The notes beneath the pieces were generated by a model, which did not search any database, was not told the origin of the DNA, and worked only from the letters and a program-made list of their open reading frames with translations. Shown here piece after piece: positions 34,617 through 44,202 of a stretch of DNA of 64,000 nucleotides. This stretch comes from an uncultured Lysobacteraceae bacterium (GTDB lineage Bacteria; Pseudomonadota; Gammaproteobacteria; Xanthomonadales; Xanthomonadaceae): positions 140,921-204,920 of the forward strand of contig CAKZGB010000008.1 in the NCBI GenBank assembly GCA_936911875.1. Direction: 5' to 3'. Both the position numbers and the translations under genes were made by a program. The stretch's first letter is position 1; each line of letters starts with the position of its first letter.

Positions 34617-35573
34617 TCAGTGCTTTTCGTGACGAAGGGCACCTGGCGGATCGACTTGCACGGTCACATGATCGATAGAGTACTGCTCCTGCAGCCACGT
34701 CGCCGCGATACCTGGCAACGTGAGCGGATCCGCACCCGGGGCCGGTGTCACGTGCACGGTGGCGATACTGGATTCGTCGGTCAGGGTCCAAGCATGGAAA
34801 TGGCCTGCCTCGGCGATGCCCGGCAAGCTCGCCAAACCGGCCTGCGCTGCCTCGATATCCAGTCCTTGCGGGACTGCCTGCAACAGTACGCGCACAGAGT
34901 CGGATACCAGCCTCCAGGCCGAGCGTACTACCAGTAACGACACGAAGACGGACAGCAGCGGATCCAATAGTGTCCACCTGGTAAAGAGAATGCCGATGGC
35001 TGCTGCGATGGCACCGACGGAGCCTAGCAGGTCTCCCATGATGTGCAGGTAGGCGCCGTGAAGATTGCCATCGTTACGCTGCCCTTTGGCGAGAATGTAG
35101 GCGGCAAGTACATTGACCAGCAAGCCAATCACCGCCACTGTGAGCATCGATCCGGCCATGACCGGGGCCGGCTCACGGATACGCCGGATGGCCTCCCAAA
35201 TAATCCAGGCGACCAGCAACAGCAAACTGGCACCGTTGGCTAATGCAGCCAGTACACGGACGCGATGAAATCCGTAGGTCCGGTGCTTGTCCGCCGGTTT
35301 TGCAGCAATTCTGTAGGCCACCAAAGCGAGTAAGAGGGCTGCTGCATCCGACACCATGTGTCCGGCATCGGCGATTAGCGCCAGCGAGCCTGCAATCCAT
35401 CCGCCGACGGCTTGGACCACTGCATAACCAAGCGTCAGCCCAAACACCCATTGCATGCGACGGGCGTTATCAACCGTGACTACCGGTGCGTGGTGACCAT
35501 GGCCATGATCATGGCCATGGTCACCGTCGTGGTCGTGATCGTGCTTGTCGGAGTGCGTTTCAGCAGTCATCAA
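34617..35573 (-). CDS. Cation diffusion facilitator (zinc/divalent metal efflux)
   Basis: The 318-residue protein has a His/Asp-rich N-terminus (residues about 8-30, alternating H, D and G), six membrane spans and the CDF metal site HMVSDAAALLLAL (DxxxD/HxxxD pairs, for example SLALIADAGHMVSD and the later HIMGDLLGS). A C-terminal cytoplasmic domain follows (about 215-318). This fits the ZitB/CzcD group, which exports Zn2+ or similar ions with proton exchange. It stands alone, with no metal regulator beside it. Confidence 0.9.
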   Translation of the reverse strand: MMTAETHSDKHDHDHDGDHGHDHGHGHHAPVVTVDNARRMQWVFGLTLGYAVVQAVGGWIAGSLALIADAGHMVSDAAALLLALVAYRIAAKPADKHRTYGFHRVRVLAALANGASLLLLVAWIIWEAIRRIREPAPVMAGSMLTVAVIGLLVNVLAAYILAKGQRNDGNLHGAYLHIMGDLLGSVGAIAAAIGILFTRWTLLDPLLSVFVSLLVVRSAWRLVSDSVRVLLQAVPQGLDIEAAQAGLASLPGIAEAGHFHAWTLTDESSIATVHVTPAPGADPLTLPGIAATWLQEQYSIDHVTVQVDPPGALRHEKH

Positions 35574-35659
35574 TAAGGGCGCCGGCGGCCGGCCTGTTGT
35601 GTGTGTACGGATTTATCTACTGTAGCCGACCGGTGCGTGTCTTTGGTCTAAAGTTGACT

Positions 35660-36046
35660 TTACGGGCAGCCCGATCCGTCATCCGGAGAGGCGGTCACAT
35701 CACCAAGTCCGTCCACCTGCAGGGTTGAGCAGGCGCGAGCAGATATGCGCGCTACCTTAGGCACGGCCTTGTACACTGTCGCTCCGGAAACCGTCAACTT
35801 GCGGAACTGATACCAGGACGACTGCTGATTCACGCAGGTCGGCATCGTAGCTGTCGTCTGGCCTGCCTGAGGATTCAGTGGCTGATCGGCCAGCGCATAC
35901 CGCAACACACAGGCCTTAGCTGCCGTGATCCGCCCCCTATCCACATGTCGCGTGTATCCGACCACAGCAAAACTTGCTATCGCCACCATCAGCGCCATAG
36001 CGACCATCAACTCCAGTAACGTGAAACCGGATTGGTCAGTCTTCAT
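35660..36046 (-). CDS. pilE: PilE-like minor pilin
   Basis: The 128-residue protein begins MKTDQSGFTLLELMVAM, with a prepilin cleavage after G7 and a typical hydrophobic helix. Cys residues (KACVLRY, TCVNQQ, RACSTL, DGSGCP) suggest disulphides, including a C-terminal loop as in PilE. The start at 36046 overlaps the end of pilX by 11 nt; an earlier in-frame start is not compatible with a short leader. It is the last gene of the minor-pilin operon. Confidence 0.82.
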   Translation of the reverse strand: MKTDQSGFTLLELMVAMALMVAIASFAVVGYTRHVDRGRITAAKACVLRYALADQPLNPQAGQTTATMPTCVNQQSSWYQFRKLTVSGATVYKAVPKVARISARACSTLQVDGLGDVTASPDDGSGCP

Positions 36047-36512
36047 AACGTCGCCCGTAATATTTCCGACTACCGGCGGCATCAATACGGATCCAACCTA
36101 CGGTCCGATCGGTGCGGGTTTCCCTACGGCGAACAGACGTGATCCACCACCAACGACCGCTAGCGTTCTCACCGAGATATTCCGCAAGGCCACGCACCTC
36201 AGGGTCGAAACCCAAATCGCGTGCAGCAGTCCACGACTGATTAAGGGTCATTGAACGGGCCGACATACCGGCATTCAGACCACATAGTCCACCGGAGCAG
36301 ATTCCTGCCACACCGGTATCGCTAAAACCGATAGCATCTGCAGTGGCCAACCATCCGATGCGCAATGAATTGTCTGCGGTTAATGCCGCAATCTCGGCCC
36401 GGGTGAGTCTTGCCAGCAAGGTCGCGCTCTGAATGCACTGCAGCGACAGCAGCGAGGCCAGCGCCAGCAGCATTAGCACGGCCGGTAACGCAAATCCACG
36501 AGCGTCACTCAT
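36036..36512 (-). CDS. pilX: PilX-like minor pilin
   Basis: The 158-residue product begins MSDARGFALPAVLMLLAL, the variant leader and helix seen in PilX proteins. The rest has the PilX Trp cluster near the C-terminus (SGRWWWITS) and two Cys in ICSGGLCGLN. The ATG overlaps the pilW stop (ATGA). Minor pilins of this group form a priming complex at the pilus tip. In related species PilY1 would follow; here pilE follows instead. Confidence 0.8.
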   Translation of the reverse strand: MSDARGFALPAVLMLLALASLLSLQCIQSATLLARLTRAEIAALTADNSLRIGWLATADAIGFSDTGVAGICSGGLCGLNAGMSARSMTLNQSWTAARDLGFDPEVRGLAEYLGENASGRWWWITSVRRRETRTDRTVGWIRIDAAGSRKYYGRRYED

Positions 36513-37435
36513 AAATCCCCCGTACGTAACTGATATTGCTTCCCGTCGATATCGACTCGTACGTGCCGAACCCAACGCGGATTGGTCGCATCCCAAAATC
36601 TCAGAAATTTCAGGTCGGTAATACCATCAACAATCTCAACGGGACTATTTGATGAAATGAAACTCGAACCCATACCACTGCGAAACAATGCGGGACGCCA
36701 CTGGTGGTTATATCCGATATACCAGCGAAAGCCTTTCATCGAATACATCTGACCGCGAAGAGAAGTTCCGGCCGCACAGCTCCCGCCGGAACCGGCCGGA
36801 GCCGGTGCAATGCAAAAAGTGCCACCAACACAGTACGGAAGCAGGTAGAACGAATCATGGCAGTTAATTCCGGCGTCCATAATGTAGAAACCACGATGGC
36901 CAATCTGATTGCTGAAGACACTCGTAACCAGCCATGTCGTCAGATCCGACGGAATGCAGTGCACCGCCACCGAACCTTCCTCTATGCCCGCCGGCCCATC
37001 CAGCACCACATCGGAATGCGAATGCAGCTGTGACTGCACCTGCCCTTGCGTCGGGGCAACAAAGGCGATATCAAGAAGCTCCCCCATCCCCGTATACATT
37101 CCCGGAAGCCCTACGGTCTCGACCCTCGGAAAGTCATTGACCGCCCACTGACCGGTGCCGCTTTCGAAGAACCGGAGTGGTGTGCCCGATCCGTGTATTC
37201 GCTGCTCGTGCCAAACCGTCGAATCGCCACACAACCCGGCCACCGCGCGCGACAGGTCCCGACTCATGCGTTCAATTGCCGCGTGCTGATCGAGCATCGT
37301 GATGGTGGTATTGCGCACTTGTCCGTTCGCCACTTCGATGTCGCGCACCAGAGCGAGTGCGATAAGCAAGGTCAATGAACTCAGTGCCAGACCGATGAAA
37401 AGCTCCAACATCGCAAAGCCAGACTCCCGACTCAT
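36509..37435 (-). CDS. pilW: PilW-like minor pilin
   Basis: The 308-residue protein begins MSRESGFAMLELFIGLAL, a prepilin leader with an altered +2 region (AMLEL) and then a long helix. The C-terminal domain is large, with several Cys (CIPSDL, NCHDSF, YCVGGTFC), as in PilW. It overlaps pilV and pilX by 1 and 4 nt. It should form part of the tip complex of type IV pili. Confidence 0.82.
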   Translation of the reverse strand: MSRESGFAMLELFIGLALSSLTLLIALALVRDIEVANGQVRNTTITMLDQHAAIERMSRDLSRAVAGLCGDSTVWHEQRIHGSGTPLRFFESGTGQWAVNDFPRVETVGLPGMYTGMGELLDIAFVAPTQGQVQSQLHSHSDVVLDGPAGIEEGSVAVHCIPSDLTTWLVTSVFSNQIGHRGFYIMDAGINCHDSFYLLPYCVGGTFCIAPAPAGSGGSCAAGTSLRGQMYSMKGFRWYIGYNHQWRPALFRSGMGSSFISSNSPVEIVDGITDLKFLRFWDATNPRWVRHVRVDIDGKQYQLRTGDL

Positions 37436-37797
37436 TACTCTGCCTTAATTAGCTGATCAGGCTCTGTGCCCCAACGAGCACTGCCGGTGCAGATGCGCCG
37501 CTCGCAATGGACGGTTACGCAGACTTGCGTATCGACAGATTCCGTCAGGTTGAGCGCAGTTTGGAGTGCCGAGCCGCACGTCATGCCGGCAATATCATCG
37601 CCAATGGCCAGGCCCGATCGCAGATGACGAATCGCCGTGCCCGCGCGCTGCGTCTCCTGTATCGAAGCGTTGGCCTGCAGCTGAGAGCCAATCAGCGCAA
37701 CCGCACCCAGCGACAGCAGGACCATCGCGACCAGTGTCTCGATTAGCGTAAAGCCCGATTCGATGGCGGACTCGGCAGGCAACGTTACGTGTTTCAT
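37435..37797 (-). CDS. pilV: PilV-like minor pilin
   Basis: The 120-residue protein has ESGFTLIETLVAMVLLSLG near its start, the classic class III leader followed by the pilin helix. The leader is longer than usual (about 13 residues before the cleavage site) with ATG at 37797. Cys pairs occur in MTCGSA, VCVTVHC and ICTGS. It is the first gene of pilV-W-X-E and shares its stop with the pilW start. Confidence 0.82.
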   Translation of the reverse strand: MKHVTLPAESAIESGFTLIETLVAMVLLSLGAVALIGSQLQANASIQETQRAGTAIRHLRSGLAIGDDIAGMTCGSALQTALNLTESVDTQVCVTVHCERRICTGSARWGTEPDQLIKAE

Positions 37798-37843
37798 GCC
37801 GCCAGTCTGCCCGCGAAACCGACTCCACCACGGCCAAAACAAA

Positions 37844-37867
37844 AGAGCGCACCGACCGGCGCGCTCT
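37844..37867 (-). terminator. Terminator downstream of ppnN
   Basis: A 7-bp stem AGAGCGC/GCGCTCT with a 10-nt loop is followed on the - strand by TTTGTTTT. It separates ppnN from the pilV operon on the same strand. Confidence 0.8.
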
Positions 37868-37900
37868 CTTGGCTGACCAAAGGTACAGCGGGCTAATGCA

Positions 37901-39343
37901 TTAACGCACGACCTCGTAGCAGGGCGTGTACTCGCCCGAGATCTTCATGCGGCGCTGGTCCACAAAGCTGCGCAGCAACGCATCGAGCGCGGCCATCATC
38001 TGCGGATCGCCGTGGATCTTAAACGGACCGTGCTTCTCAACCTCACGCAAGCCCTCTTCCTTGACGTTACCGGCCACGATGCCCGAGAACGCACGACGCA
38101 GATCGGCAGCCAGATCGGACGGCTTGCGACCATAGTGCAGATCGAGCGAGGCCATGTTGGCATGCGTCGGCGCAAACGGCTTTTGCAGATCCAACGGAAT
38201 ATCCAGCGACCAGTTAAAGAAGAAGCTGTCCTTGCTCTGGATGCGCGATTCACGAACTTTACGCACGCCGGTCTTCATGTACTTGGCCACAGCGGCCGGA
38301 TCATCAACGATGATGCGATAGTGCTTGGTCGCGTCCTCGCCCAAGGTCGCACGAATGAACTGATCGATCTGCTCAAAGTACGCGGCGCTATCCTTCGGAC
38401 CCGTAAAGACCAGCGGGAACGACAGATCGGCATTTTCTTCGCGCGTCAGAATGCCGAGCAGATACAGAATTTCCTCGGCCGTACCGGCACCGCCCGGGAA
38501 CACGATAATGCCGTGTGCCATGCGGACGAAGGCCTCAAGACGCTTTTCGATATCCGGCAGGATGACCAGCTGGTTGACGATCGGGTTTGGCGATTCGGCG
38601 GCAATGATGCCCGGCTCTGTCAGACCGATATAACGCGGACGCTGACGACGCTGTTTGGCGTGGGCAATGGTGGCGCCCTTCATCGGACCCTTCATTGCAC
38701 CCGGACCGCAGCCGGTACAGATGTCCAGGCCACGCAGGCCCAGCTCATAACCGACTTGCTTGGTGTAGATGTATTCCTCGCGCGAGATCGAGTGACCGCC
38801 CCAGCAGACAATCAGATTCGGATCCAGCGGCACCAGCGAACGTGCATTACGCAGGATATCGAACACGCTATCGGTCAAACCGGCAGTGGTATTCAGATCG
38901 CGACGGGTGTCGGCGCCCAGCTCGGTAGCGGCATAGGCCAGATCGCGCACTACGGCATAGACCAGCTCGGCCACACCGCGAATGATCTCACCATCTACGA
39001 AGGCCTGAGCCGGCGCGTGGTGCAAATCGATGCGCAGGCCACGATCCTGTTGCGTAACCTCAATGTCGAAGCGGTTGAAGAGCTCGGCAGCGGCACGCGG
39101 GTCATCGGATGTGGAGCCGGTGGTGAGCACTGCGAGCGCGCAGCGCTTGAGCAGCTCGTGCATACCGCTGGCGGAAGCGTCACGCAGACGCGCGACTTCA
39201 TCGCGCGAGAGAATGTCGAGCCCACCCTTGGGATACAGATGGGTGGAAACCGTCTCATGCGATGTCAGAAATGGCGCTTTTTCATCATGCGCGTCTTCAT
39301 CGGCAGCGGCGGCGGGATCGGGTGTTGCATTTTGATTGGTCAT
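37901..39343 (-). CDS. ppnN: Pyrimidine/purine nucleotide 5'-monophosphate nucleosidase
   Basis: The 480-residue protein matches PpnN (YgdH): an N-terminal domain, a central LOG-type Rossmann domain with GGHSISREEYIYTKQVG and CTGCGPGAMKGPMKGA, and the PGGAGTAEEILY motif. It cleaves nucleotide monophosphates at the glycosidic bond to ribose-5-phosphate and base and is controlled by (p)ppGpp in E. coli. ATG 39343 is chosen; the frame stays open upstream but without protein-like sequence. The N-terminal 25 residues are acidic and low-complexity. Confidence 0.93.
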   Translation of the reverse strand: MTNQNATPDPAAAADEDAHDEKAPFLTSHETVSTHLYPKGGLDILSRDEVARLRDASASGMHELLKRCALAVLTTGSTSDDPRAAAELFNRFDIEVTQQDRGLRIDLHHAPAQAFVDGEIIRGVAELVYAVVRDLAYAATELGADTRRDLNTTAGLTDSVFDILRNARSLVPLDPNLIVCWGGHSISREEYIYTKQVGYELGLRGLDICTGCGPGAMKGPMKGATIAHAKQRRQRPRYIGLTEPGIIAAESPNPIVNQLVILPDIEKRLEAFVRMAHGIIVFPGGAGTAEEILYLLGILTREENADLSFPLVFTGPKDSAAYFEQIDQFIRATLGEDATKHYRIIVDDPAAVAKYMKTGVRKVRESRIQSKDSFFFNWSLDIPLDLQKPFAPTHANMASLDLHYGRKPSDLAADLRRAFSGIVAGNVKEEGLREVEKHGPFKIHGDPQMMAALDALLRSFVDQRRMKISGEYTPCYEVVR

Positions 39344-39410
39344 GAAAGCCCTCTTTCGTGTTTTTCGTCTTCTATTCAGGTCATCTACCTTAGCAAACCG
39401 GACGCCAAAA

Positions 39411-39441
39411 CAGAAACGGCCGGGTTGCCCCGGCCGTTCTG
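39411..39441 (-). terminator. Terminator of the TonB-dependent receptor gene
   Basis: A GC-rich stem (CAGAACGGCCGGG with CCCGGCCGTTTCTG, one bulged base) and a 4-nt loop is followed on the - strand by TTTTGG, 30 nt after the receptor stop. Confidence 0.85.
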
Positions 39442-39470
39442 TGCATTGCTGCGGATCCTTACAGGTTCGA

Positions 39471-42400
39471 TTAGAACTTGTAGCGGAAACCGGCTTGTGC
39501 GCTCCACTGCGACACACCGACGTTGAAGCCGTCGGCGTCGGCGTTAGCCGGCGAAGGAGCTTGCGGCGACGTGAAGTTGTACACGTACTTGCCGCCATCG
39601 ATACCGACGATGGACGCAACGCCCGTGTCAGCAAAGAAGCCGTAGTCCATGATGTGACCCCAGTCCTTGTTCAGCAGGTTGCCGATGTTCTGGATGTCCA
39701 GCCAGATCTCAGACTTGTGACCCTTGAACAGACCCGGCAGCTCTTGCGAGAAGCGGACGTCGAAGGTGTGAACGAAGCCGGCACGGCCCGAATTTTGCGG
39801 AGCGTAGCGACCCTTCCACTTGGCCAGATCCTTTTCGCCGTCCAGCCACTGGAAGAACGCGGTTTCCATTGCGGCATTGGCAACGAACTTGCCACCGGTG
39901 ATGGTGCCGAACTTGACGTCGCCAGGTGCGGCCGGAACGTAGAACAGGTCGTTGAAGGAACGGGTGTCGCCGTTCACGTCATTGAAGTAGACATAGCTGA
40001 ACGGACGGCCGGTACGGCCTTCGTAAACCAGGCCAACGCTGGTGTTGTAGTCACCGAAGAACTTATGACGCCAGTTCAGCTGACCCGAGAAGCGGTGCTT
40101 GATTTCGTAACGGGCAGTCGACAGGACTTCTTCGTTGGCATCGAACAGGTAGTTGTAGTTCCAACCCGAGCTCGCGGTGGAGCTGGTCAGACCCGAAACT
40201 TCCTTAGCGTCGGTGTAGGTATAGCCTGCGTACCACGACCAGTCGCTCTTGCTCGAGAACGGCTTGTTCAGGCTGAAGGTCATTTGGTTCGAGTAACCCT
40301 TGTCCGTGCTGTCCAGCAGGTACACGGTGTCGAACGAACGGTTACGCAAGCAACGGTTGCTGCTCGAGCCCCAGCCCGACAGCTGAGCGGTACAGTTCGC
40401 ACCGGTACCCCAGAACATGTCGCGGCCGTCCGGACCTTGATAGACCGGCTTGCCCAGGTTCAGGTTCTTGTAAACCAGAGCCGACTTGACCTTGGTCATC
40501 AGCAGTTCGGTCGAACCGATGATGCCGTACCACGGCAGCGTGGTTTCGAATGCCAGGTTAGCCTTCCAGACGGCCGGCTGTTCAAAGTCAGGCGAAACGA
40601 AGTTCACGTTCTGCAGCGCGTTGGTTGCCGATGCAGGAATCGGTTGCTTGGTGCCGTCTCCATTGAACGGCAGCGCTGGGTTGTACGTGGTTTGCGTGTA
40701 CTGGACGTAGTTCAGACCGGTGGTGTTATACGAGTTGCTGAGCCACACTTGCGGCGCATCACCCGAGAACAGACCGATACCACCGCGGATTTGCGAAGGC
40801 AGTTCGGTTTCCAGACGGTAGTTGAAGCCGAAACGCGGTTGGAACAGACCGGCCATCGGGATGTTGCTGTTGTCCAGACCGAACGCGGTTTGGGCGGCAG
40901 CGTTGTAGGTCGGCTTGGTGTTAACCTCAGCCTTGTCGAAACGGAAACCGTAGTTGACGGTCAGGTTCGGGGTGACCGACCAGGTGTCCATAGCGTAGAA
41001 GCCAAGCGAGTTGTACTTGTACTTGGCAGCCATGTCGTCAACGCTCGGGCCCGGCTTGGGCGTACGCAGGTTGTACGAGTACCACTTACCGGCTTCGAAA
41101 TCGTTCAAGTTGCGGAACGTGTACAGACCGAAGATTTGCGGAGCGTAGATGTTGTAGATATCGTTCGAGCTGAAGTCGATACCGGCCTTGATCTTGTGCT
41201 CGCCCAGATCCCACTTACCGGTCAGGTTAGCGTTCCAGGTCTTGGTGTAGAGCTGGTTGGCCTGCGAGTTGGTTTCGGTACCCAGCCAGATCGAGTCGCC
41301 GCTCAGCGCCGTTGCGGTGCTGGCCACGTTGTAGATCTGAACGCTCGGAGCGTTGGTCGGGATGTTACGGATGGCGGCGTAGTCACGATACGAAACCTTG
41401 GCTTCGGTCGAGAACGTATCGGTCCAATCCGAGAACAGCTGACCGACATAAGTGTCGATCGACTTGTCGTGCTGGTACCAGTACGAGCTCAGCGAAACCG
41501 AGTTGCTGCCCATGCCGTTGATGCGCAGCTTGCTTTGATCCAGGTGCGAATAACGGAACGAAGCGCGATGGTTGTCGTTGACATTCCAGTCGATCTTGGC
41601 AGCGTATTCTTCGAGATCCATGTCACCGGTGGACTCGAGCGTACCGGCGTCAATACCCCAAGTGTTCTTGGCGATGTTGGCGGCACGGGTCAGCATGTCG
41701 GTGGTGATGGTGGGGTTGGCCTTGCCGATGGCGGTGCTGCTCAGGTCAGCGCCCGGAGCGCCTTGGTGGAACTTTTCATAGTTCACGAAGAAGAACAGCT
41801 TGTCCTGGACCAGCGGACCACCGAGGGTTGCACCGTAGGTGTATTCCTTGGTGAAACCGTTGAAGTCCTTGTCCATCGGGTCCTTACCGAACCAGTCGCC
41901 GTCGCGGAAGCTGCCGTACAGCGAACCGTGGAATTGGTTGGTACCCGACTTGGTCACGGCGTTGACGACTGCACCGGTGGCACCGGTGATTTGTGCGTCA
42001 TACGACGACACTTCGACGTTCATGGCTTCGATGGCATCCATCGAGACCGGCTGACGACGGGTGGCCATGTTGTTGCCTTCGAGACCGAAGGTATCCGAGG
42101 ACGAAATACCGTCAACTTGGATGGAGTTGTAACGCGGGTTTTGACCGCCGGCCGAGATCACGCCCGAAGCGCGGTCAACGAAGGCGATGCGCGGGTCAAG
42201 ACGCATGTAGTCCTGGATGTTGCCGCCGATCGAAGGCAGAGCTTCGATGGTGCGACGGTTCACGGCAGTGCCCGAACCCATCTTGGTGTTGTTGAAGATT
42301 TGGCGACCGGCGCCCGACACGCGGACGGTACCGACGCTCACGGCGCTCGGCGTACCGCCACCGGCCGTGGTGATGTTCACGGTGTTTTCATTCGAGACCG

Positions 42401-42692
42401 ACAGGTAGATGCCGGTTTCGGAACCGCCCGTAGTGGACACCGTGTACGGACCGCCAACGCGCAGACCCGAAGCCGCATAACGGCCGCTGGAGTCCGTCGT
42501 AACCGTGGTCGACGTATTGGTTTCGGTGTGAGTAATGGTGACTACTTGGTTGGCAACCGGACGACCATCAGTACCAACGATGACACCGTTGACACCTGCG
42601 GAGGTGGTTTGAGCAAACGCAGGTGCGGCAGCGAGGGCCATCACCAGAGCGAGCGACAGCTTCGACACGTGCATACGCTTCGAATGAGACAT
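39471..42692 (-). CDS. TonB-dependent receptor, Oar-like, with carboxypeptidase regulatory-like N-terminal domain
   Basis: The 1073-residue protein has a signal peptide (LSLALVMALAAAPAFAQT), then a carboxypeptidase regulatory-like domain (about 30-110; GVNGVIVGTDGRPVANQ, then DSSGRYAASGL), a plug (about 125-240) and a large beta barrel ending in the outer membrane signal aromatic GFRYKF. Such Oar-like receptors are common in Xanthomonadales and import unknown ligands, often peptides or glycans. ATG 42692 has AGAGGGGAGT-like purines upstream. It stands alone; no cognate transporter or regulator flanks it. Confidence 0.92.
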   Translation of the reverse strand: MSHSKRMHVSKLSLALVMALAAAPAFAQTTSAGVNGVIVGTDGRPVANQVVTITHTETNTSTTVTTDSSGRYAASGLRVGGPYTVSTTGGSETGIYLSVSNENTVNITTAGGGTPSAVSVGTVRVSGAGRQIFNNTKMGSGTAVNRRTIEALPSIGGNIQDYMRLDPRIAFVDRASGVISAGGQNPRYNSIQVDGISSSDTFGLEGNNMATRRQPVSMDAIEAMNVEVSSYDAQITGATGAVVNAVTKSGTNQFHGSLYGSFRDGDWFGKDPMDKDFNGFTKEYTYGATLGGPLVQDKLFFFVNYEKFHQGAPGADLSSTAIGKANPTITTDMLTRAANIAKNTWGIDAGTLESTGDMDLEEYAAKIDWNVNDNHRASFRYSHLDQSKLRINGMGSNSVSLSSYWYQHDKSIDTYVGQLFSDWTDTFSTEAKVSYRDYAAIRNIPTNAPSVQIYNVASTATALSGDSIWLGTETNSQANQLYTKTWNANLTGKWDLGEHKIKAGIDFSSNDIYNIYAPQIFGLYTFRNLNDFEAGKWYSYNLRTPKPGPSVDDMAAKYKYNSLGFYAMDTWSVTPNLTVNYGFRFDKAEVNTKPTYNAAAQTAFGLDNSNIPMAGLFQPRFGFNYRLETELPSQIRGGIGLFSGDAPQVWLSNSYNTTGLNYVQYTQTTYNPALPFNGDGTKQPIPASATNALQNVNFVSPDFEQPAVWKANLAFETTLPWYGIIGSTELLMTKVKSALVYKNLNLGKPVYQGPDGRDMFWGTGANCTAQLSGWGSSSNRCLRNRSFDTVYLLDSTDKGYSNQMTFSLNKPFSSKSDWSWYAGYTYTDAKEVSGLTSSTASSGWNYNYLFDANEEVLSTARYEIKHRFSGQLNWRHKFFGDYNTSVGLVYEGRTGRPFSYVYFNDVNGDTRSFNDLFYVPAAPGDVKFGTITGGKFVANAAMETAFFQWLDGEKDLAKWKGRYAPQNSGRAGFVHTFDVRFSQELPGLFKGHKSEIWLDIQNIGNLLNKDWGHIMDYGFFADTGVASIVGIDGGKYVYNFTSPQAPSPANADADGFNVGVSQWSAQAGFRYKF

Positions 42693-42844
42693 TTGAGTGA
42701 ACCTCAGAGGGGAGTGGTAATGAAACGGGGGACAACGCAAAGCGGGCCGGGGGCCGCGCAGTTAAATATAGGTTAACATTTTATGGGTGTTTTGTTGCGG
42801 TTCAGTGACAAAAAAGTCACGAATTATGAACAACTTAGGTCCGC

Positions 42845-43447
42845 TCAGGACAGCGGAATGGCCCAGTAGGAGCGGATGCCGTCGACCAGCATCTGCACGG
42901 ACAGGGCGACCAGCAACATACCCATCAGGCGCTCTACGGCCGTCAGAACGCGCTCACCCAGGATCTTGTACAGGTAAGTGGCGCAGAACAGGATGATGGC
43001 AGTCGCCAGCCAGGCAATGCCCAGGGCCAGGCTCCACTCCCACATTCGGGTCTTATCATCGCTGCCCAGCAGCATCACGGCTGCCATACCCGAGGGTCCG
43101 GCCACCATCGGGATGGCCATCGGCACGATAAAGGGCTCCCCTGCCTCACCGTTGCCCCCGCCCATGACCCCTTCCGGTGGGGGAAAGATCATGCGGACAC
43201 CGATCAGGAACAGGATGATGCCGCCGGCAATGGACACGGACTCCTGCCGCAGGTGCATGGCTTCGAGCAGATAGCGGCCGCCCCACAGGAACACCATCAG
43301 CACGCCCAGCGCGATCAGCAGCTCACGGGCAATGATGTACCGCTGACGGCTCGGCGAGATGCCCTTGAGCAGACTCATGAACACCGGGATGTTGCCCAGC
43401 GGGTCGAGAATCAGGAACAACATCAGTGCCGCGGAGAAAATGGTCAC
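42845..43447 (-). CDS. MarC-family integral membrane protein
   Basis: The 200-residue protein has six membrane segments with the MarC signature near the N-terminus (FLILDPLGNIPVF) and a second half with PLAIPMVAGPS-like sequence (VPMAIPMVAGPSG). MarC/YhgN proteins are inner membrane proteins of uncertain transport function. Its start overlaps the SDR gene stop by 4 nt, so the two are co-translated. Confidence 0.88.
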   Translation of the reverse strand: MTIFSAALMLFLILDPLGNIPVFMSLLKGISPSRQRYIIARELLIALGVLMVFLWGGRYLLEAMHLRQESVSIAGGIILFLIGVRMIFPPPEGVMGGGNGEAGEPFIVPMAIPMVAGPSGMAAVMLLGSDDKTRMWEWSLALGIAWLATAIILFCATYLYKILGERVLTAVERLMGMLLVALSVQMLVDGIRSYWAIPLS

Positions 43448-44196
43448 AGCGGCGCTCCGATGATCTGCCCGTGGTGGTTGTCGCTATTGAGCACCTTTAC
43501 CAGCGCGGGGGCGACATCGGCGGGGTTGCGGGTTTGCGGATTGGTGTCATCGGCATAGGCACGCGAACGCAGCATGGTGCGCATCGGACCGGGCATAAAG
43601 CCCATGACATGAATCGGCGATTTCTCACCCAACTCACGCGCCTGCATCTGTACGAACTGACGGCGCGACAGTTGCGCCATGCCGTATCCGCCCCAGAACG
43701 GATTGCTGACGCGCTCGGCATCATCAACCACAATCATCACCTTCGAAGGCACTCCGGTCCGCTCAGCCGTCTCGCGCAGTAAGGGTTGCGCGGCTTGGGT
43801 CAGCCAGGCCATCGACGTGAAATTGACATGCAGCGCACGAGCCAGCTTGGCCGGGTCGAGCTGATTGAGCGGCGTGAGGCCTTCGAAATTGGCGGCGGCA
43901 TGCACGACGGCATCCAATCGGCCCAGTTGCGAACCGATGGCTTGCATCAGCTCGAAATAATCGTCGGGCGAGGCGCCTTCGAGATCTAGCGGATACAACA
44001 CCGGCTCGGTACCGCGTTTGTTCACGGCATCGTACACGCGCTCCAGCTGACGCACTTTACGGCCCAGCAGGACAACGGTTACACCCTGCTCGGCCAGTTC
44101 GCCGGCAACGGCTGCACCCAAACCGCCATAGGCGCCGGTCACAAGAACAACCGGATTGCTCGCGGTCGCATCCGCTACTTGCTGTTGCTCAGTCAT
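43444..44196 (-). CDS. Short-chain dehydrogenase/reductase, YciK-like, with altered catalytic Lys
   Basis: The 250-residue protein has the nucleotide-binding TGAYGGLGAAVA at about 20-31 and the usual SDR layout with AAANFEGL at the NAG position. In place of the YxxxK catalytic motif it has YGMAQ (Tyr then Gln), so the Lys is missing. It may be an atypical or inactive SDR. It lies between grxD and marC in one operon: 6 nt after grxD and overlapping marC by 4 nt. Confidence 0.85.
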   Translation of the reverse strand: MTEQQQVADATASNPVVLVTGAYGGLGAAVAGELAEQGVTVVLLGRKVRQLERVYDAVNKRGTEPVLYPLDLEGASPDDYFELMQAIGSQLGRLDAVVHAAANFEGLTPLNQLDPAKLARALHVNFTSMAWLTQAAQPLLRETAERTGVPSKVMIVVDDAERVSNPFWGGYGMAQLSRRQFVQMQARELGEKSPIHVMGFMPGPMRTMLRSRAYADDTNPQTRNPADVAPALVKVLNSDNHHGQIIGAPL

Positions 44197-44202
44197 GGAA
44201 TC

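Noticed and set aside
38012..39526. + strand ORF of 504 codons opposite ppnN
   Set aside because: Antisense to the conserved PpnN protein, with no domain pattern or ribosome site.
39336..42776. Very long + strand ORF (1146 codons) opposite the TonB-dependent receptor
   Set aside because: It is antisense to a clearly coding gene with signal peptide and receptor domains, has no recognisable domain, and follows from the codon bias of the receptor gene.
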